Origin: Bacteroidetes bacterium GWF2_38_335
GTDB lineage: Bacteria; Bacteroidota; Bacteroidia; Bacteroidales; GWF2-38-335
Length of the DNA: 64,000 bases
Assembly: GCA_001769535.1 (NCBI GenBank)
Contig: MEOH01000006.1
Span: 1-64,000 of the forward strand
Direction of reading: 5' to 3'
The notes under the pieces were generated by a model. That model did not search any database. It had not been told where the DNA came from and worked only from the letters and a program-made list of their open reading frames with translations. Below, one piece after another: positions 34,951 to 44,516 of this stretch (position 1 is the first letter of the stretch; each line of letters starts with the position of its first letter). A program made the translations under genes and the position numbers.

Positions 34951-35880
34951 ATGAAAGCCTTTTTTTTATTCACAATCCTGAGTTTTTCTATTATTATAGA
35001 CATCCAATCACAAACAGGATCAAATTTGAAAAACAATATTTATTCAAGTGGAGAGTTCAAACCCGTAGAAAATGATTTAAATTCCCCTAAATCTGATTGT
35101 GATACCATTGATAATTTGTATGATGGGGAGTCATTAACATACTTACATCACCCGGAATTATGGGGATATTTGCCCGGACATAACGGTGACAATATTGTAA
35201 CTTATGCTGAGAAATTTGAAGGGAACACGCTGGATGCAATAACTTCAATAATTTTGCCTGTTGCCAAAGCATATTCAGCCGGAGGAACAGTTAGATTTAC
35301 AATATGGGACGGAGATTCGATCCCTACAACCATTTTAGGGTATAAAGAATATAATATTGGCTATTTATTGCCAGGCTTATTCAATTATATAGAATTTTAT
35401 TCTCCTATTCCGGTAAATGAATCCTTCTTCATTGGATTTGAAATATCATACGAATTTTCAGATACTTTTGCGATATACATGGCCTCTAACAGAGGTTCTT
35501 CGGGAGTCAATACCATATATTGTCAAAAATCGGGCACATGGTATCAGGCTCCTGATTTATATGATCTCCACTCTTCTCTTGCAATCAGTGTAATTGGATG
35601 TTTGACTGAAAACAAACCCATTGCACAAATTGAAGAATCAATAAAAGTGTTTCCAAATCCATCAGATGATATTATATATATTGAATTAGAATCATTCAAT
35701 TTACAGAATATTGATGTGAAAGTATTAGATATTACCGGCAAAGTGGTTTGCTCAGATAATTTATCAATTAACAATGGTTTATTTAAGTTTAACCTTGAAC
35801 AACTTAATACCGGGATTTATATTCTTCAACTGAAGTTAGACGAAACTTTATACAATAAACAAATTTCAATAACAAAATAA
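34951..35880 (+). CDS. T9SS cargo protein (309 aa)
   Basis: A signal peptide (MKAFFLFTILSFSIIIDIQS) precedes a beta-rich domain of about 200 residues (ITSIILPVAKAYSAGGTVRF; NESFFIGFEISYEFSDTFAI) and a type A sorting domain (KVFPNPSDDIIYIELES ... GIYILQLKLDE). The middle domain resembles those in many Bacteroidota cargo proteins annotated only by their sorting domain; I recognise no catalytic motif. It follows the LamG gene closely and is read in the same direction. Confidence 0.8.
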   Translation: MKAFFLFTILSFSIIIDIQSQTGSNLKNNIYSSGEFKPVENDLNSPKSDCDTIDNLYDGESLTYLHHPELWGYLPGHNGDNIVTYAEKFEGNTLDAITSIILPVAKAYSAGGTVRFTIWDGDSIPTTILGYKEYNIGYLLPGLFNYIEFYSPIPVNESFFIGFEISYEFSDTFAIYMASNRGSSGVNTIYCQKSGTWYQAPDLYDLHSSLAISVIGCLTENKPIAQIEESIKVFPNPSDDIIYIELESFNLQNIDVKVLDITGKVVCSDNLSINNGLFKFNLEQLNTGIYILQLKLDETLYNKQISITK

Positions 35881-36154
35881 CAATTGTTTTACAATCCTGC
35901 TAAAGCTGTTTCGGAAGTATGTACTTGAAATAAAATTGATCAATCTTATAGCTTCCGACACAGTTTTCAGCATAATTTCCTGATAAAAACCAGCCCCTAA
36001 AAAATTCCCATTTATTTCAATATCCTACCATTTATACCACCAAACCATCCATCCGTAACTCGCCCCATTGCTTAACATATTTTTCCTATTAACATTGTTC
36101 CTAAACGCGGATGCCGAAAAGCGGAAAGAGAGTAGGTCCAAAAAATACTATAAA

Positions 36155-39100
36155 ATGAAAAAAAAATTAATTGTCTTTGCGTTGCTTTTGCAAGCAGGGT
36201 GGCTATTTTGCCAAAGTATAAACCAGCCGGGCATATTGCCATTGCCTTCAGGCCAATATTTAAAATTTGATCATACAAACAACTGGGCCAAGTCCATTGA
36301 AAGCCTTACACGATATGACAATTTTAACAATGTTACAACAGGGCTTCTCCCAAGTGAAGATGATTTAAGAAACGCCTTTGTAAACTGGGATTATGATGAT
36401 TTAAGTTATTTTCATTACTACAGGGGACAAGCTCCCAAATTTTGCTTCAATATCCAATATGATTCAAATGGTGAAATAATTTTTTTCATCGTTGATAACA
36501 ACATTTATAATGCGAATGGTATTGCTTTTTATAACAGTAGAACTTTGGAATATAATGGCGGGATGATAGATTGGTCTGAAGTTGACCCTGATTCTTACGT
36601 CCATAATGGCCCCATAACCCCCCCCCCATCATCAGGTTACACATCTCATTGGTGTACCTCAAGTATTTATGTTGTCGGGAATGAAATAGCTTGTATGGAT
36701 CAAAGGCTAAGAAATATCAACCGCTGGGGAAAAGGTTGGAATAATGATGGCAGTTGGGCTTTTGATGATTCTTATTATAACCCCATATTAAGTTCTGATC
36801 TTTTGGTATTGCCTGATAACAACACCCCAAATGCTTATACCTTGGTATACATGATCCAGAACAGCAACAGCCTCGGCGCATTACCAATTTACCCCGAAGT
36901 ATTTTATAGAAGAATGGTTGTCAACAGCCAAACTGAGGTCAGCATATCAGAACCTCATCCTCTTGCTTGGAGCGATGTATTATGCAATGAAAATAACAGG
37001 TGCAATATTATTTCATCTGCCTACAGGCCTTCATTAGGTATGGAAAATTATATGGTGATTGTCAATTTTTTTGACAACTTATATTTTTTCGAGTCTGATA
37101 ATCTTGAAAATAGTGATATGGAAACCAATGTTAAGAGAATTTCAATTAACTGCGATGGCCCCCAACAAAGTTTCAGATCAGAAATGGAAATAAAACGCAT
37201 AACCCAAGGTCAGGAAGATTACTATTTATTGGCAGTGCCTTTTTGCTCAAATGAAACACATTTGTTTTCAGTTTTACATCGGATATATAAGCTTCCTGTC
37301 AGTTTTGATTTATTGCCTTCATATTGGACCAATAATAATACTAATGCTTCAACTTACAATTATTATTCAGGTTATTCAAGCACTTTAAATTCAAGGCCAT
37401 TTTCGTTGCCTTTAGATTATATCTGTAATAGCCCAAAAGGCCTGGAGTTTTCCCCTGATGGAAATACTTTGTATTTTACTTTTGGTGATGTAAACAATCA
37501 ATGCCCATCCAGTGCCGATCCAACAAGCATGTTTTATGTAACAAATATACTGACTGAAATGGAGCAGATCCCAACTTCTCCATCAAACAACAGTCTTACA
37601 GTAGTTACAAAACCTGTTCCAAATCCGGGACAGCTTCAATTTACCGAGATTGAATCAGGAAGGGACGGAAACTTATGGTTTGCATATAATAATGCCGGCG
37701 CAACAGGCCTTGCAACATTAACAACACCTAACGACCCGATTGGGTCAAGTTTAATATTTAACCCTTCATCTGTCCCTGATTTAAGTGAGCTGACTCCAAT
37801 GATTTTAACAAACAACTGTCAGGAAAATATACTGTTTTCAGATAGAAGCATTTTCTCATTTACTAGACAAATTGATGATCCCGTAGATTGTCAGGTAACT
37901 AACATTAAATTTGATGAAACATGGAATACCGGAAAACACTTGTGCAATAATTTGACAATTGGCAATATTACAAATCCCGAGATGACCGTAACATTGACTG
38001 CAAATGATATTATCATGTATCCGGAAGCTACCTCAATCACAATAAGACATGGCGGCATCCTTAATTTAAATGGGATCATTCATGCAAGCGATGGCAATGG
38101 TTTTACAGGAGAAATTATTGTTGAAGAAGGTGGAGAACTATACATTAATTCAACAGGAGTTGTGGATCTTGCCGGAACATCAGGTCGTTTATTGGTCGAA
38201 GATGGTGGCTTGTTTACTTTTCAAAAAGGTGCTCAGCTGATACTTGCAGATAATGAAACTGTAGCAGAAATCACAGGGACACTGGACATTCAATCCTTGG
38301 CAATATTTTCATTTACAGGCAACGGTTTTGTAAGGTTTAATTCTCCATACACAACCAGCAACAACATTACTTGTGGAACTAATGCATCAATATCATTGAC
38401 CGGATCGGGTCAGTCTGATATAGTTCTTGAAATTAATCAGAATGCAATTAATTGCCCGTCAAATTTAGAGTCAATCCAAATTTCACATGCATTGGTAAGA
38501 ATGGCTCATTCAACAGCAATGCTTAATATTCCAGGATCAGGCACAGATGTTTCAATGGTTGATGTCAGGTTTTCACCTCAGGGGACTTTAAGGACAACCC
38601 ACAGAGGATTGAGATTATCAAATCAGGAAAACTGCATCATTTCAGGTTGTACATTTGAAAACGGAGTTTTTGGCATTTACAATTGGATGACCAGCAACAA
38701 GATGAGAGTGGAAAATAGTAACTTCTTTAATAATTCTTCAGGAATCTGGATTCATGGTTTTTTCTTTGAATTATCTGGATGTTCCTTCCAAAACAACTTA
38801 AATGTAACAGGATTCCCTACTGCTATTGCATTGTATGCAGAAGCTACTTCGTTAAATAACAATTTAATAGAAAACACGACCTTCACAAATAATACAAATC
38901 ACATCCAGTATATTAATTGTGATGGGAATATCCTTATTGACAACTGTACGCTGAACATTACTCCAAATACTGCTATTACTGCAAACGGAACACATGATAT
39001 GTTATTGAAATGCACAAAAGTAACAAATGTGACCGGTGCATCAAAAACAGGTGTTTATATGCTTAATGGGGCTGCTTTATTCATGACCAATGCAACTACC

Positions 39101-40255
39101 CCGGCATCCACTCGCAATTATATTACAGGCGCGTATGCAATAAGATTAAGTAATGCCAGAACAATCAGCTTAAATGGTGGCGCAAACTATATCTGTCCCA
39201 ATACAGTTGGCACATATAAACATATTTACGGAACAATTTCCGAGAATGGTTGTGGGTCAACAATTCAGGCGACTCAAAACCAATGGTATGCAAATTTAAA
39301 TCCACTAAGTTCGTCTCATTATCAAATTTGGCATACACCAATGACTCCAAGTTGTTCTTTGATAAACCCGTTAAATACAACTCCAACAGCACAGTACAGT
39401 GCCTGCAGTGGAGGAGATATCTCCAAAAATTGTTTTAGCCAAATTGATAATTTATATTTTATCAGCGGTGTTGAATCAATGAAAAATGCTCAAGTATCCA
39501 ATAATTGGTCAGAGCCATTTAGTTTGTTTTTAAAAGTATTTGATGAAAGCAGACCTGAAATTGAATCTGACGACTTGTGGAACAATTCATGGGAAAATAT
39601 GAGAAACTGTTTAAAACAAATGTTTCTTAATAAACAAATCTCAAGTTCATCTGATATTGAATTCATTCAAGCAATGGAAGTAAACAGTAAAATGGTTGAA
39701 AAGGAATATGAAAACAAAACAAGGGAGTTTCAAATAGAGCTTGAAAAAGCCACACTTTATAGAATGATTGGCGAATATGATCATGCTATTTCAATTTTAA
39801 ACAAATTAATCCAGAATGATGATTTGAACAACAAAATCCAGGCTGAAGATTGGTTATGCATCGTTACGATTGAAAAAAGGATAAGTGAAGGTGAATTAAC
39901 TACTGATAATGCACAAAAAGAAATTGAAACATGCTCAGGATATCAAAAACTTGAAGAAATTGAAGCTGCTACAACAGACATCAACCTCTCAAATTCTGTT
40001 TCAGAAGAATCTTCACTAAGAGTATTCCCCAATCCGGCAAATAGTAGTTCTGTTGTCTCTGTAAACACAGCAAACAATGAAAGCGGAATTATTGAAATTT
40101 CAGATATTTTCGGTCGGTTGGTTACCAAAATTACAGTTAATGCCGGGTATAGCGAAAATAAATTACCATCTGACATTTCAAATGGTATATATACACTGAC
40201 ATTAAAACAAAAAGGAATAACAATTCAAACAACCAGAATTATTATTGAAGAATAA
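36155..40255 (+). CDS. Giant T9SS cargo (1366 aa) with beta-helix region and a C10 tract
   Basis: The start at 36155 yields a signal peptide (MKKKLIVFALLLQAGWLFCQ). The first 560 residues look like a propeller (FDHTNNWAKSIESL; GLEFSPDGNTLYFTFGD; GRDGNLWFAYNNAGATGL). About 600-1030 has right-handed beta-helix character (GGILNLNGIIHASDGNGFTG; VENSNFFNNSSGIWIHG). A helical TPR-like stretch follows near 1150-1270 (LYRMIGEYDHAISILNKLIQ), then a type A sorting domain (RVFPNPANSSSVVSV). A run of ten C at 36618-36627 encodes part of ITPPPSSG and is a slippage hotspot. Function unknown, probably adhesion or polymer binding. Confidence 0.82.
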   Translation: MKKKLIVFALLLQAGWLFCQSINQPGILPLPSGQYLKFDHTNNWAKSIESLTRYDNFNNVTTGLLPSEDDLRNAFVNWDYDDLSYFHYYRGQAPKFCFNIQYDSNGEIIFFIVDNNIYNANGIAFYNSRTLEYNGGMIDWSEVDPDSYVHNGPITPPPSSGYTSHWCTSSIYVVGNEIACMDQRLRNINRWGKGWNNDGSWAFDDSYYNPILSSDLLVLPDNNTPNAYTLVYMIQNSNSLGALPIYPEVFYRRMVVNSQTEVSISEPHPLAWSDVLCNENNRCNIISSAYRPSLGMENYMVIVNFFDNLYFFESDNLENSDMETNVKRISINCDGPQQSFRSEMEIKRITQGQEDYYLLAVPFCSNETHLFSVLHRIYKLPVSFDLLPSYWTNNNTNASTYNYYSGYSSTLNSRPFSLPLDYICNSPKGLEFSPDGNTLYFTFGDVNNQCPSSADPTSMFYVTNILTEMEQIPTSPSNNSLTVVTKPVPNPGQLQFTEIESGRDGNLWFAYNNAGATGLATLTTPNDPIGSSLIFNPSSVPDLSELTPMILTNNCQENILFSDRSIFSFTRQIDDPVDCQVTNIKFDETWNTGKHLCNNLTIGNITNPEMTVTLTANDIIMYPEATSITIRHGGILNLNGIIHASDGNGFTGEIIVEEGGELYINSTGVVDLAGTSGRLLVEDGGLFTFQKGAQLILADNETVAEITGTLDIQSLAIFSFTGNGFVRFNSPYTTSNNITCGTNASISLTGSGQSDIVLEINQNAINCPSNLESIQISHALVRMAHSTAMLNIPGSGTDVSMVDVRFSPQGTLRTTHRGLRLSNQENCIISGCTFENGVFGIYNWMTSNKMRVENSNFFNNSSGIWIHGFFFELSGCSFQNNLNVTGFPTAIALYAEATSLNNNLIENTTFTNNTNHIQYINCDGNILIDNCTLNITPNTAITANGTHDMLLKCTKVTNVTGASKTGVYMLNGAALFMTNATTPASTRNYITGAYAIRLSNARTISLNGGANYICPNTVGTYKHIYGTISENGCGSTIQATQNQWYANLNPLSSSHYQIWHTPMTPSCSLINPLNTTPTAQYSACSGGDISKNCFSQIDNLYFISGVESMKNAQVSNNWSEPFSLFLKVFDESRPEIESDDLWNNSWENMRNCLKQMFLNKQISSSSDIEFIQAMEVNSKMVEKEYENKTREFQIELEKATLYRMIGEYDHAISILNKLIQNDDLNNKIQAEDWLCIVTIEKRISEGELTTDNAQKEIETCSGYQKLEEIEAATTDINLSNSVSEESSLRVFPNPANSSSVVSVNTANNESGIIEISDIFGRLVTKITVNAGYSENKLPSDISNGIYTLTLKQKGITIQTTRIIIEE
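36618..36627 (+). repeat. Homopolymer tract C10 within a surface-protein gene
   Basis: Ten consecutive C in an otherwise AT-rich gene, around codon 155 of 1366. A one-base slip would truncate the protein early. Confidence 0.85.
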
Positions 40256-40281
40256 AACCAAACTCCGGCAAAACCCAAAAC

Positions 40282-41025
40282 TCAACTTTTGTCGGTATCT
40301 CTTTTGAATATCTTCAAGAATTCATCTCTTTTACGGCGGGAAAGGATAACTTTCTCGCCGTTTTGCATTTGTATATATCCTTCGCGGCTGTTAAAGAATT
40401 GTATATGGTTTAGGTTTATTATACTCGAATGGTGCGCACGAAAAAACTCATCACTGCCAATTTGTGCTTCCATTTCACCCAGACTGCGTGTGATAAGAAT
40501 GGGTGCCTGATTGATAAAATGAATGTTTGAATATCTTCCTTCAGCCTCAATATAAGAAATGTCTGAAGCATCAATAAAAGAATAGCCCTTGCCTGTGGGA
40601 ACACAAATTTTTTCTGAGATTACTTTTTTTGTTGCATTTTGCATGGCAAGTTCCCGTTGCTTATAGATTTCCTTTGCCTTTTCAACCACCGATTGCAATT
40701 CTTCAATTTCGACCGGTTTGGTAATGTAACCGATGGCATTGACTTTAAATGCTTTTATTGCATATTGCTCAAATGCTGTTACAAAAACAATCATTGGTTG
40801 AATACCTTTAATTGCATTGGCAACATCAAAACCTGTGGCATCAGGCATTTCAATATCAACAAACACAAGATCGGGTTTGATTTTTTTTGCCAGTTCAATC
40901 CCTTCTGCTGCATTATAAGCACAACCGCTTATTTCAATTTCATCACAGTAGTTTTTTAGAATGGTAACAATATTCTCAACTGCGTTTTTTTCGTCATCAA
41001 TGACTAATGTTTTTAGTGTGCTCAT
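40282..41025 (-). CDS. LytTR-family response regulator
   Basis: 247 residues: receiver domain with D10-D11 and phospho-acceptor D57 (LVFVDIEMP), T in FVTAFEQ, K in ITKPVE. The LytTR DNA-binding domain has FRAHHSSIINLNHIQFFNSR and ILSRRKRDEF. It follows its kinase gene with a 1-bp gap, exactly like the pair at 14841-18786. It converges with the giant T9SS gene, and its cargo-rich surroundings make surface-protein regulation a reasonable guess. Confidence 0.92.
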   Translation of the reverse strand: MSTLKTLVIDDEKNAVENIVTILKNYCDEIEISGCAYNAAEGIELAKKIKPDLVFVDIEMPDATGFDVANAIKGIQPMIVFVTAFEQYAIKAFKVNAIGYITKPVEIEELQSVVEKAKEIYKQRELAMQNATKKVISEKICVPTGKGYSFIDASDISYIEAEGRYSNIHFINQAPILITRSLGEMEAQIGSDEFFRAHHSSIINLNHIQFFNSREGYIQMQNGEKVILSRRKRDEFLKIFKRDTDKS

Positions 41026-41026
41026 T

Positions 41027-43996
41027 TTATTTAATAATAGGTATAATTATTTCAACCTTGGTTCCTGATGGATTTCCGGAACTATCAGTCAAATCGTTAT
41101 AATGAATTTTTAATTTATTGTTGTATAATGAATTAAAAAGAACCAATCTTTCTTCTGTTATTTTTGCCCCCATTGATTTATGCTTTTCACTTTTCATTTT
41201 AATGATTTGTGCTGCCTTTTCTCTCCCGATACCATCATCAGTTATAATGCATTTAATGGAATTATTATTGACAGGGAAAATTTCAACAGTGAGTTTTCCG
41301 GTTGTTGTTTTGTTCATCAATCCATGCCAAATGGCATTCTCTACAAAAGGCTGAATAAGTAAAGTGGGTATTTGGGTTTCTGAAATACAAATTGTCGGAT
41401 CAACATTTATTTCATATGAAAATTTATTGTCAAATCTTAATGATTCAAGCTCAAGATACGTGCTCAATGTATTTATTTCATTTTCAAGCGTAACTGATGG
41501 TTCACTGGAATTAACCAAAATTGTCCTCATTAAACTGGAGAATTTTCCAAGATATTTATTTGATTTTACAACATCATTTTTTAAAATATATAATTGTATT
41601 GAATTAAGAGAGTTAAAAATAAAATGCGGGTTCATTTGGCTTGCGAGAGCTTTTCTTTGAAATTCAAACAGTTGATATTTTGTTTTGTTTTTTCTGTTTA
41701 TTTGGTTGATCCTTAAAATGAAAATTATAAAAATAACAGAAATAGAAAATGTAACTACAATAATATAAAACCACCATTCTTGCCAAAACGGACTCTTTAT
41801 TTCAATATTGACAATGCCGGGAACATGACAACTTGTTCCGTCGCTAAAGACAGCATAAATTTCAATTGTATATTTACCCGGAGGAAGGGTAGTCAATCTC
41901 ACCTCAGTTGAACTGGTATATTTCCATTCATCTGACAATCCCAATATTCTGTATTTATACTGCTGTTTCCCTGCATTTAAAAAGGATAAATATCCAAACG
42001 AAATTGTAATCGTTGCAGTGTTGTAGGGCAAACTATATTGATCCTGCAGCAAGGTGTCTTTTTCATTTATTTTAATCCCAAAAATTTTCACATGTCCTCT
42101 TTTTGGTAATTCGGTATCTATATTTTCTGAATTGAAGATTATTACACCCTTGTCGGTTGCAGCATATATATTTTTTCCAATATAACCTATTTGGTTGATG
42201 TCATTTGAAATAAATCCATTATCCTGATTTATGTTCTGAATATTCAATATTCCTCTTTTATAATCATTTAAAAAAATTCTTGATATGCCATTATTTGTTG
42301 CAACCCATATTTCATTATCAATTTTTACCATGTGTTTTACAAATTCACTGCATAGCCCATCTTTTTTTGAGATGGTAGAAACCCTGCCATCTTTTAAAAC
42401 AAATATTCCTTCTCCTTTTGTGCCTATCCAAAGACTCGCATCCTCAGGATTACAAAGCACCCAGGTCGCCCGGGCTTTTAATTTCGGATATTTTTCAGAT
42501 AACATGACCAGAGAATCCGGGGTTTGCTCTCCAACACCATAGTAGCTGCTAAAGTATAATTTGCCGTCAGGGCTCTTACACATATTAATTACCCTTATTA
42601 GCAAATTAGAGCTTTTATAAAAAAAAGTTTGATTTTCTACAACTTTAATAATGCCCATCTTTGTGGCAATATGAAATTCATTCAAATTTGAATTGTAAAT
42701 ATTTTCGGTAGCCACAATAAATTCAGAATTCTTAATGTTTTCAGGTAAAAAAGTAATTTCTTTCCAAACAGGTGTTGTAATATCATCCTTAATTTTATAC
42801 GACATTTTGTTGGTGCCCAACCATAAATAATCTCCAAAGAATGTGGCGAACTCCACTTTTTCACCGGCAGGTATGTTAGTTTTGATCAAATTGCACTTTT
42901 CGCCATCTATCAAATAAGCAGCACCTTTTGATAACGCAATAAAGGAGCTGTCTTTGTTTACAGAAATTTTACTTACATTGTCTTCCCCCAGTCCGGATGA
43001 TTTGTTATATGTGATAAAATTCAAGGATGGCGTGTAGAAAACCCCCGAAGTTGTCGTCGTTATCCACAACCCATATTCATGGTCCATTATTACATTGGTT
43101 ACAGGTAATCCTTTTAATAAATGGAATAGTTCCGTTTTTGTAAAATCACCTTGAGGGTAACACTTCGTGCCGTTGTCCCTAAAACCAACCCAGATATTGC
43201 CCAACTTATCTTCATCAATTGATATGATATTGTCGCTCAATTCGAATTGTTCACAGGAATTGCCTTTAATTTTAAAAATGGAATTGTTTTGTGAAAAATA
43301 TAAATACCCGTCCGAAGAAATTAAATTAATTTTTGTTATAAACTTAGAATTGTGTTTGTAATTCACCTTTTGCAATGATCCTAAATTTTCATAATACAAC
43401 ATGCTGTCTCCTAATGATGTACATGATAAAATGGCCTTGCTCTTGTTTACATTAAGGATTACAAGCATTTTATCTTTGGTCAGTTTACTCTTAAATGACT
43501 TAACAACTCCTTGTTTGTTAATTTTAAAAGCTCCTTTTGTTGTAATGCTAAAATAAATATTATCAAGGGAATCAACATAAAAGCTTCGACTTTCAATGTA
43601 TGGTTTTATGTCAACCGACTTTTTTATCGATTCATTGTATTTATACATATAAAACCTGTTTTTATACCAATAGGATAATTTAAAATTACTGGTCAAAAAC
43701 CAAATTCTTCCCTTATAATCCTCAAAAATTTCAAAAACCGTATTTTCTGCCAATCCATCATTGGTATCGAATGATTCAAATTTATTGCCATCAAAACGGC
43801 AAACTCCATAATTAGTTGAAAACCACATATAACCCTCCTTGTCCTGATGGGCCATAAATACTTCATAGGATGGCAGTCCGTCGTTGGTTGTATAATTTTT
43901 AAGTATTGGGTTTTGGGCAGATAATGATAGTGGAAATATAAATAGTGTAAATAAGGAAATACAGTAAATTACTTTTAATTTGATTGAGCTAACCAT
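41027..43996 (-). CDS. Sensor histidine kinase with propeller sensor (LytS-like)
   Basis: 989 residues from the ATG at 43996, which begins a signal peptide (MVSSIKLKVIYCISLFTLFI); a GTG at 44014 is in frame. The sensor has Reg_prop-type blades, more degenerate than in the 14841 kinase (GYMWFSTNYGVCRFDG; GNIWVGFRDNGTK; GLWITTTTSGVFYTPS; SLWIGTKGEGIFVLKDG). A Y_Y_Y domain (YRILGLSDEWKYTSSTEVRL) and one TM helix follow. The LytS-type kinase has H791 in NPHFIFN, VENAIWHG and DDGIGREKA. It should phosphorylate the adjacent LytTR regulator in response to a periplasmic signal. Confidence 0.9.
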   Translation of the reverse strand: MVSSIKLKVIYCISLFTLFIFPLSLSAQNPILKNYTTNDGLPSYEVFMAHQDKEGYMWFSTNYGVCRFDGNKFESFDTNDGLAENTVFEIFEDYKGRIWFLTSNFKLSYWYKNRFYMYKYNESIKKSVDIKPYIESRSFYVDSLDNIYFSITTKGAFKINKQGVVKSFKSKLTKDKMLVILNVNKSKAILSCTSLGDSMLYYENLGSLQKVNYKHNSKFITKINLISSDGYLYFSQNNSIFKIKGNSCEQFELSDNIISIDEDKLGNIWVGFRDNGTKCYPQGDFTKTELFHLLKGLPVTNVIMDHEYGLWITTTTSGVFYTPSLNFITYNKSSGLGEDNVSKISVNKDSSFIALSKGAAYLIDGEKCNLIKTNIPAGEKVEFATFFGDYLWLGTNKMSYKIKDDITTPVWKEITFLPENIKNSEFIVATENIYNSNLNEFHIATKMGIIKVVENQTFFYKSSNLLIRVINMCKSPDGKLYFSSYYGVGEQTPDSLVMLSEKYPKLKARATWVLCNPEDASLWIGTKGEGIFVLKDGRVSTISKKDGLCSEFVKHMVKIDNEIWVATNNGISRIFLNDYKRGILNIQNINQDNGFISNDINQIGYIGKNIYAATDKGVIIFNSENIDTELPKRGHVKIFGIKINEKDTLLQDQYSLPYNTATITISFGYLSFLNAGKQQYKYRILGLSDEWKYTSSTEVRLTTLPPGKYTIEIYAVFSDGTSCHVPGIVNIEIKSPFWQEWWFYIIVVTFSISVIFIIFILRINQINRKNKTKYQLFEFQRKALASQMNPHFIFNSLNSIQLYILKNDVVKSNKYLGKFSSLMRTILVNSSEPSVTLENEINTLSTYLELESLRFDNKFSYEINVDPTICISETQIPTLLIQPFVENAIWHGLMNKTTTGKLTVEIFPVNNNSIKCIITDDGIGREKAAQIIKMKSEKHKSMGAKITEERLVLFNSLYNNKLKIHYNDLTDSSGNPSGTKVEIIIPIIK

Positions 43997-44516
43997 TGAT
44001 AAGTTAATATTCACAATGAAAAATCCTTAACAGTTTGATGATTAATTAAATGGTCAGATAATTGATTATATCCTGATGATAAGTACCCATATTTTTCATC
44101 CAGATATGTGATAGTACACAATCAATCTAACCTAAAAACAACGGCAATTTATTAAGAAATAATTGAAAACCATAGAAAATGAAACATTCTTGGTAAAAGT
44201 TTTTTATGTTTTTGATTTTTCTTCGCAACCACCTCCCTGGTATTGTCATATCGACCAGCGGGAGAAATCTGCTATAAATTACATGCAGCTTTTTACTTAT
44301 TGAATATTCCCCGGTCTTGCCGCATGTCGCTTTAGCTTTAAATGTAGAGCAAGACCGAGGTTATATAATGCTTGCAGATAACAGTCAGCCTGACAACTAA
44401 TTTCAGTCGATCAGTGTGTGGATTAATTTTTTGATATTCAAAAAAATTCATGTATATTTGATTGAAATAAAGATATATCCATTATCAAATTAGTGAAACT
44501 GAAAAACTTGAAACCT
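43997..44516. other. Divergent intergenic region with a 9-bp inverted repeat
   Basis: About 520 bp without a gene. CGGTCTTGC (44312-44320) and GCAAGACCG (44349-44357) face each other across 28 bp. The promoter of the following gene lies at 44430-44460. Confidence 0.6.
44430..44460 (+). promoter_or_regulatory. Complete Bacteroidota promoter before the clan CD peptidase-like gene
   Basis: TTTG (44430-44433), a 19-bp spacer and TATATTTG (44453-44460) match the -33/-7 consensus exactly. The ATG at 44517 is 56 bp downstream. Confidence 0.75.
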
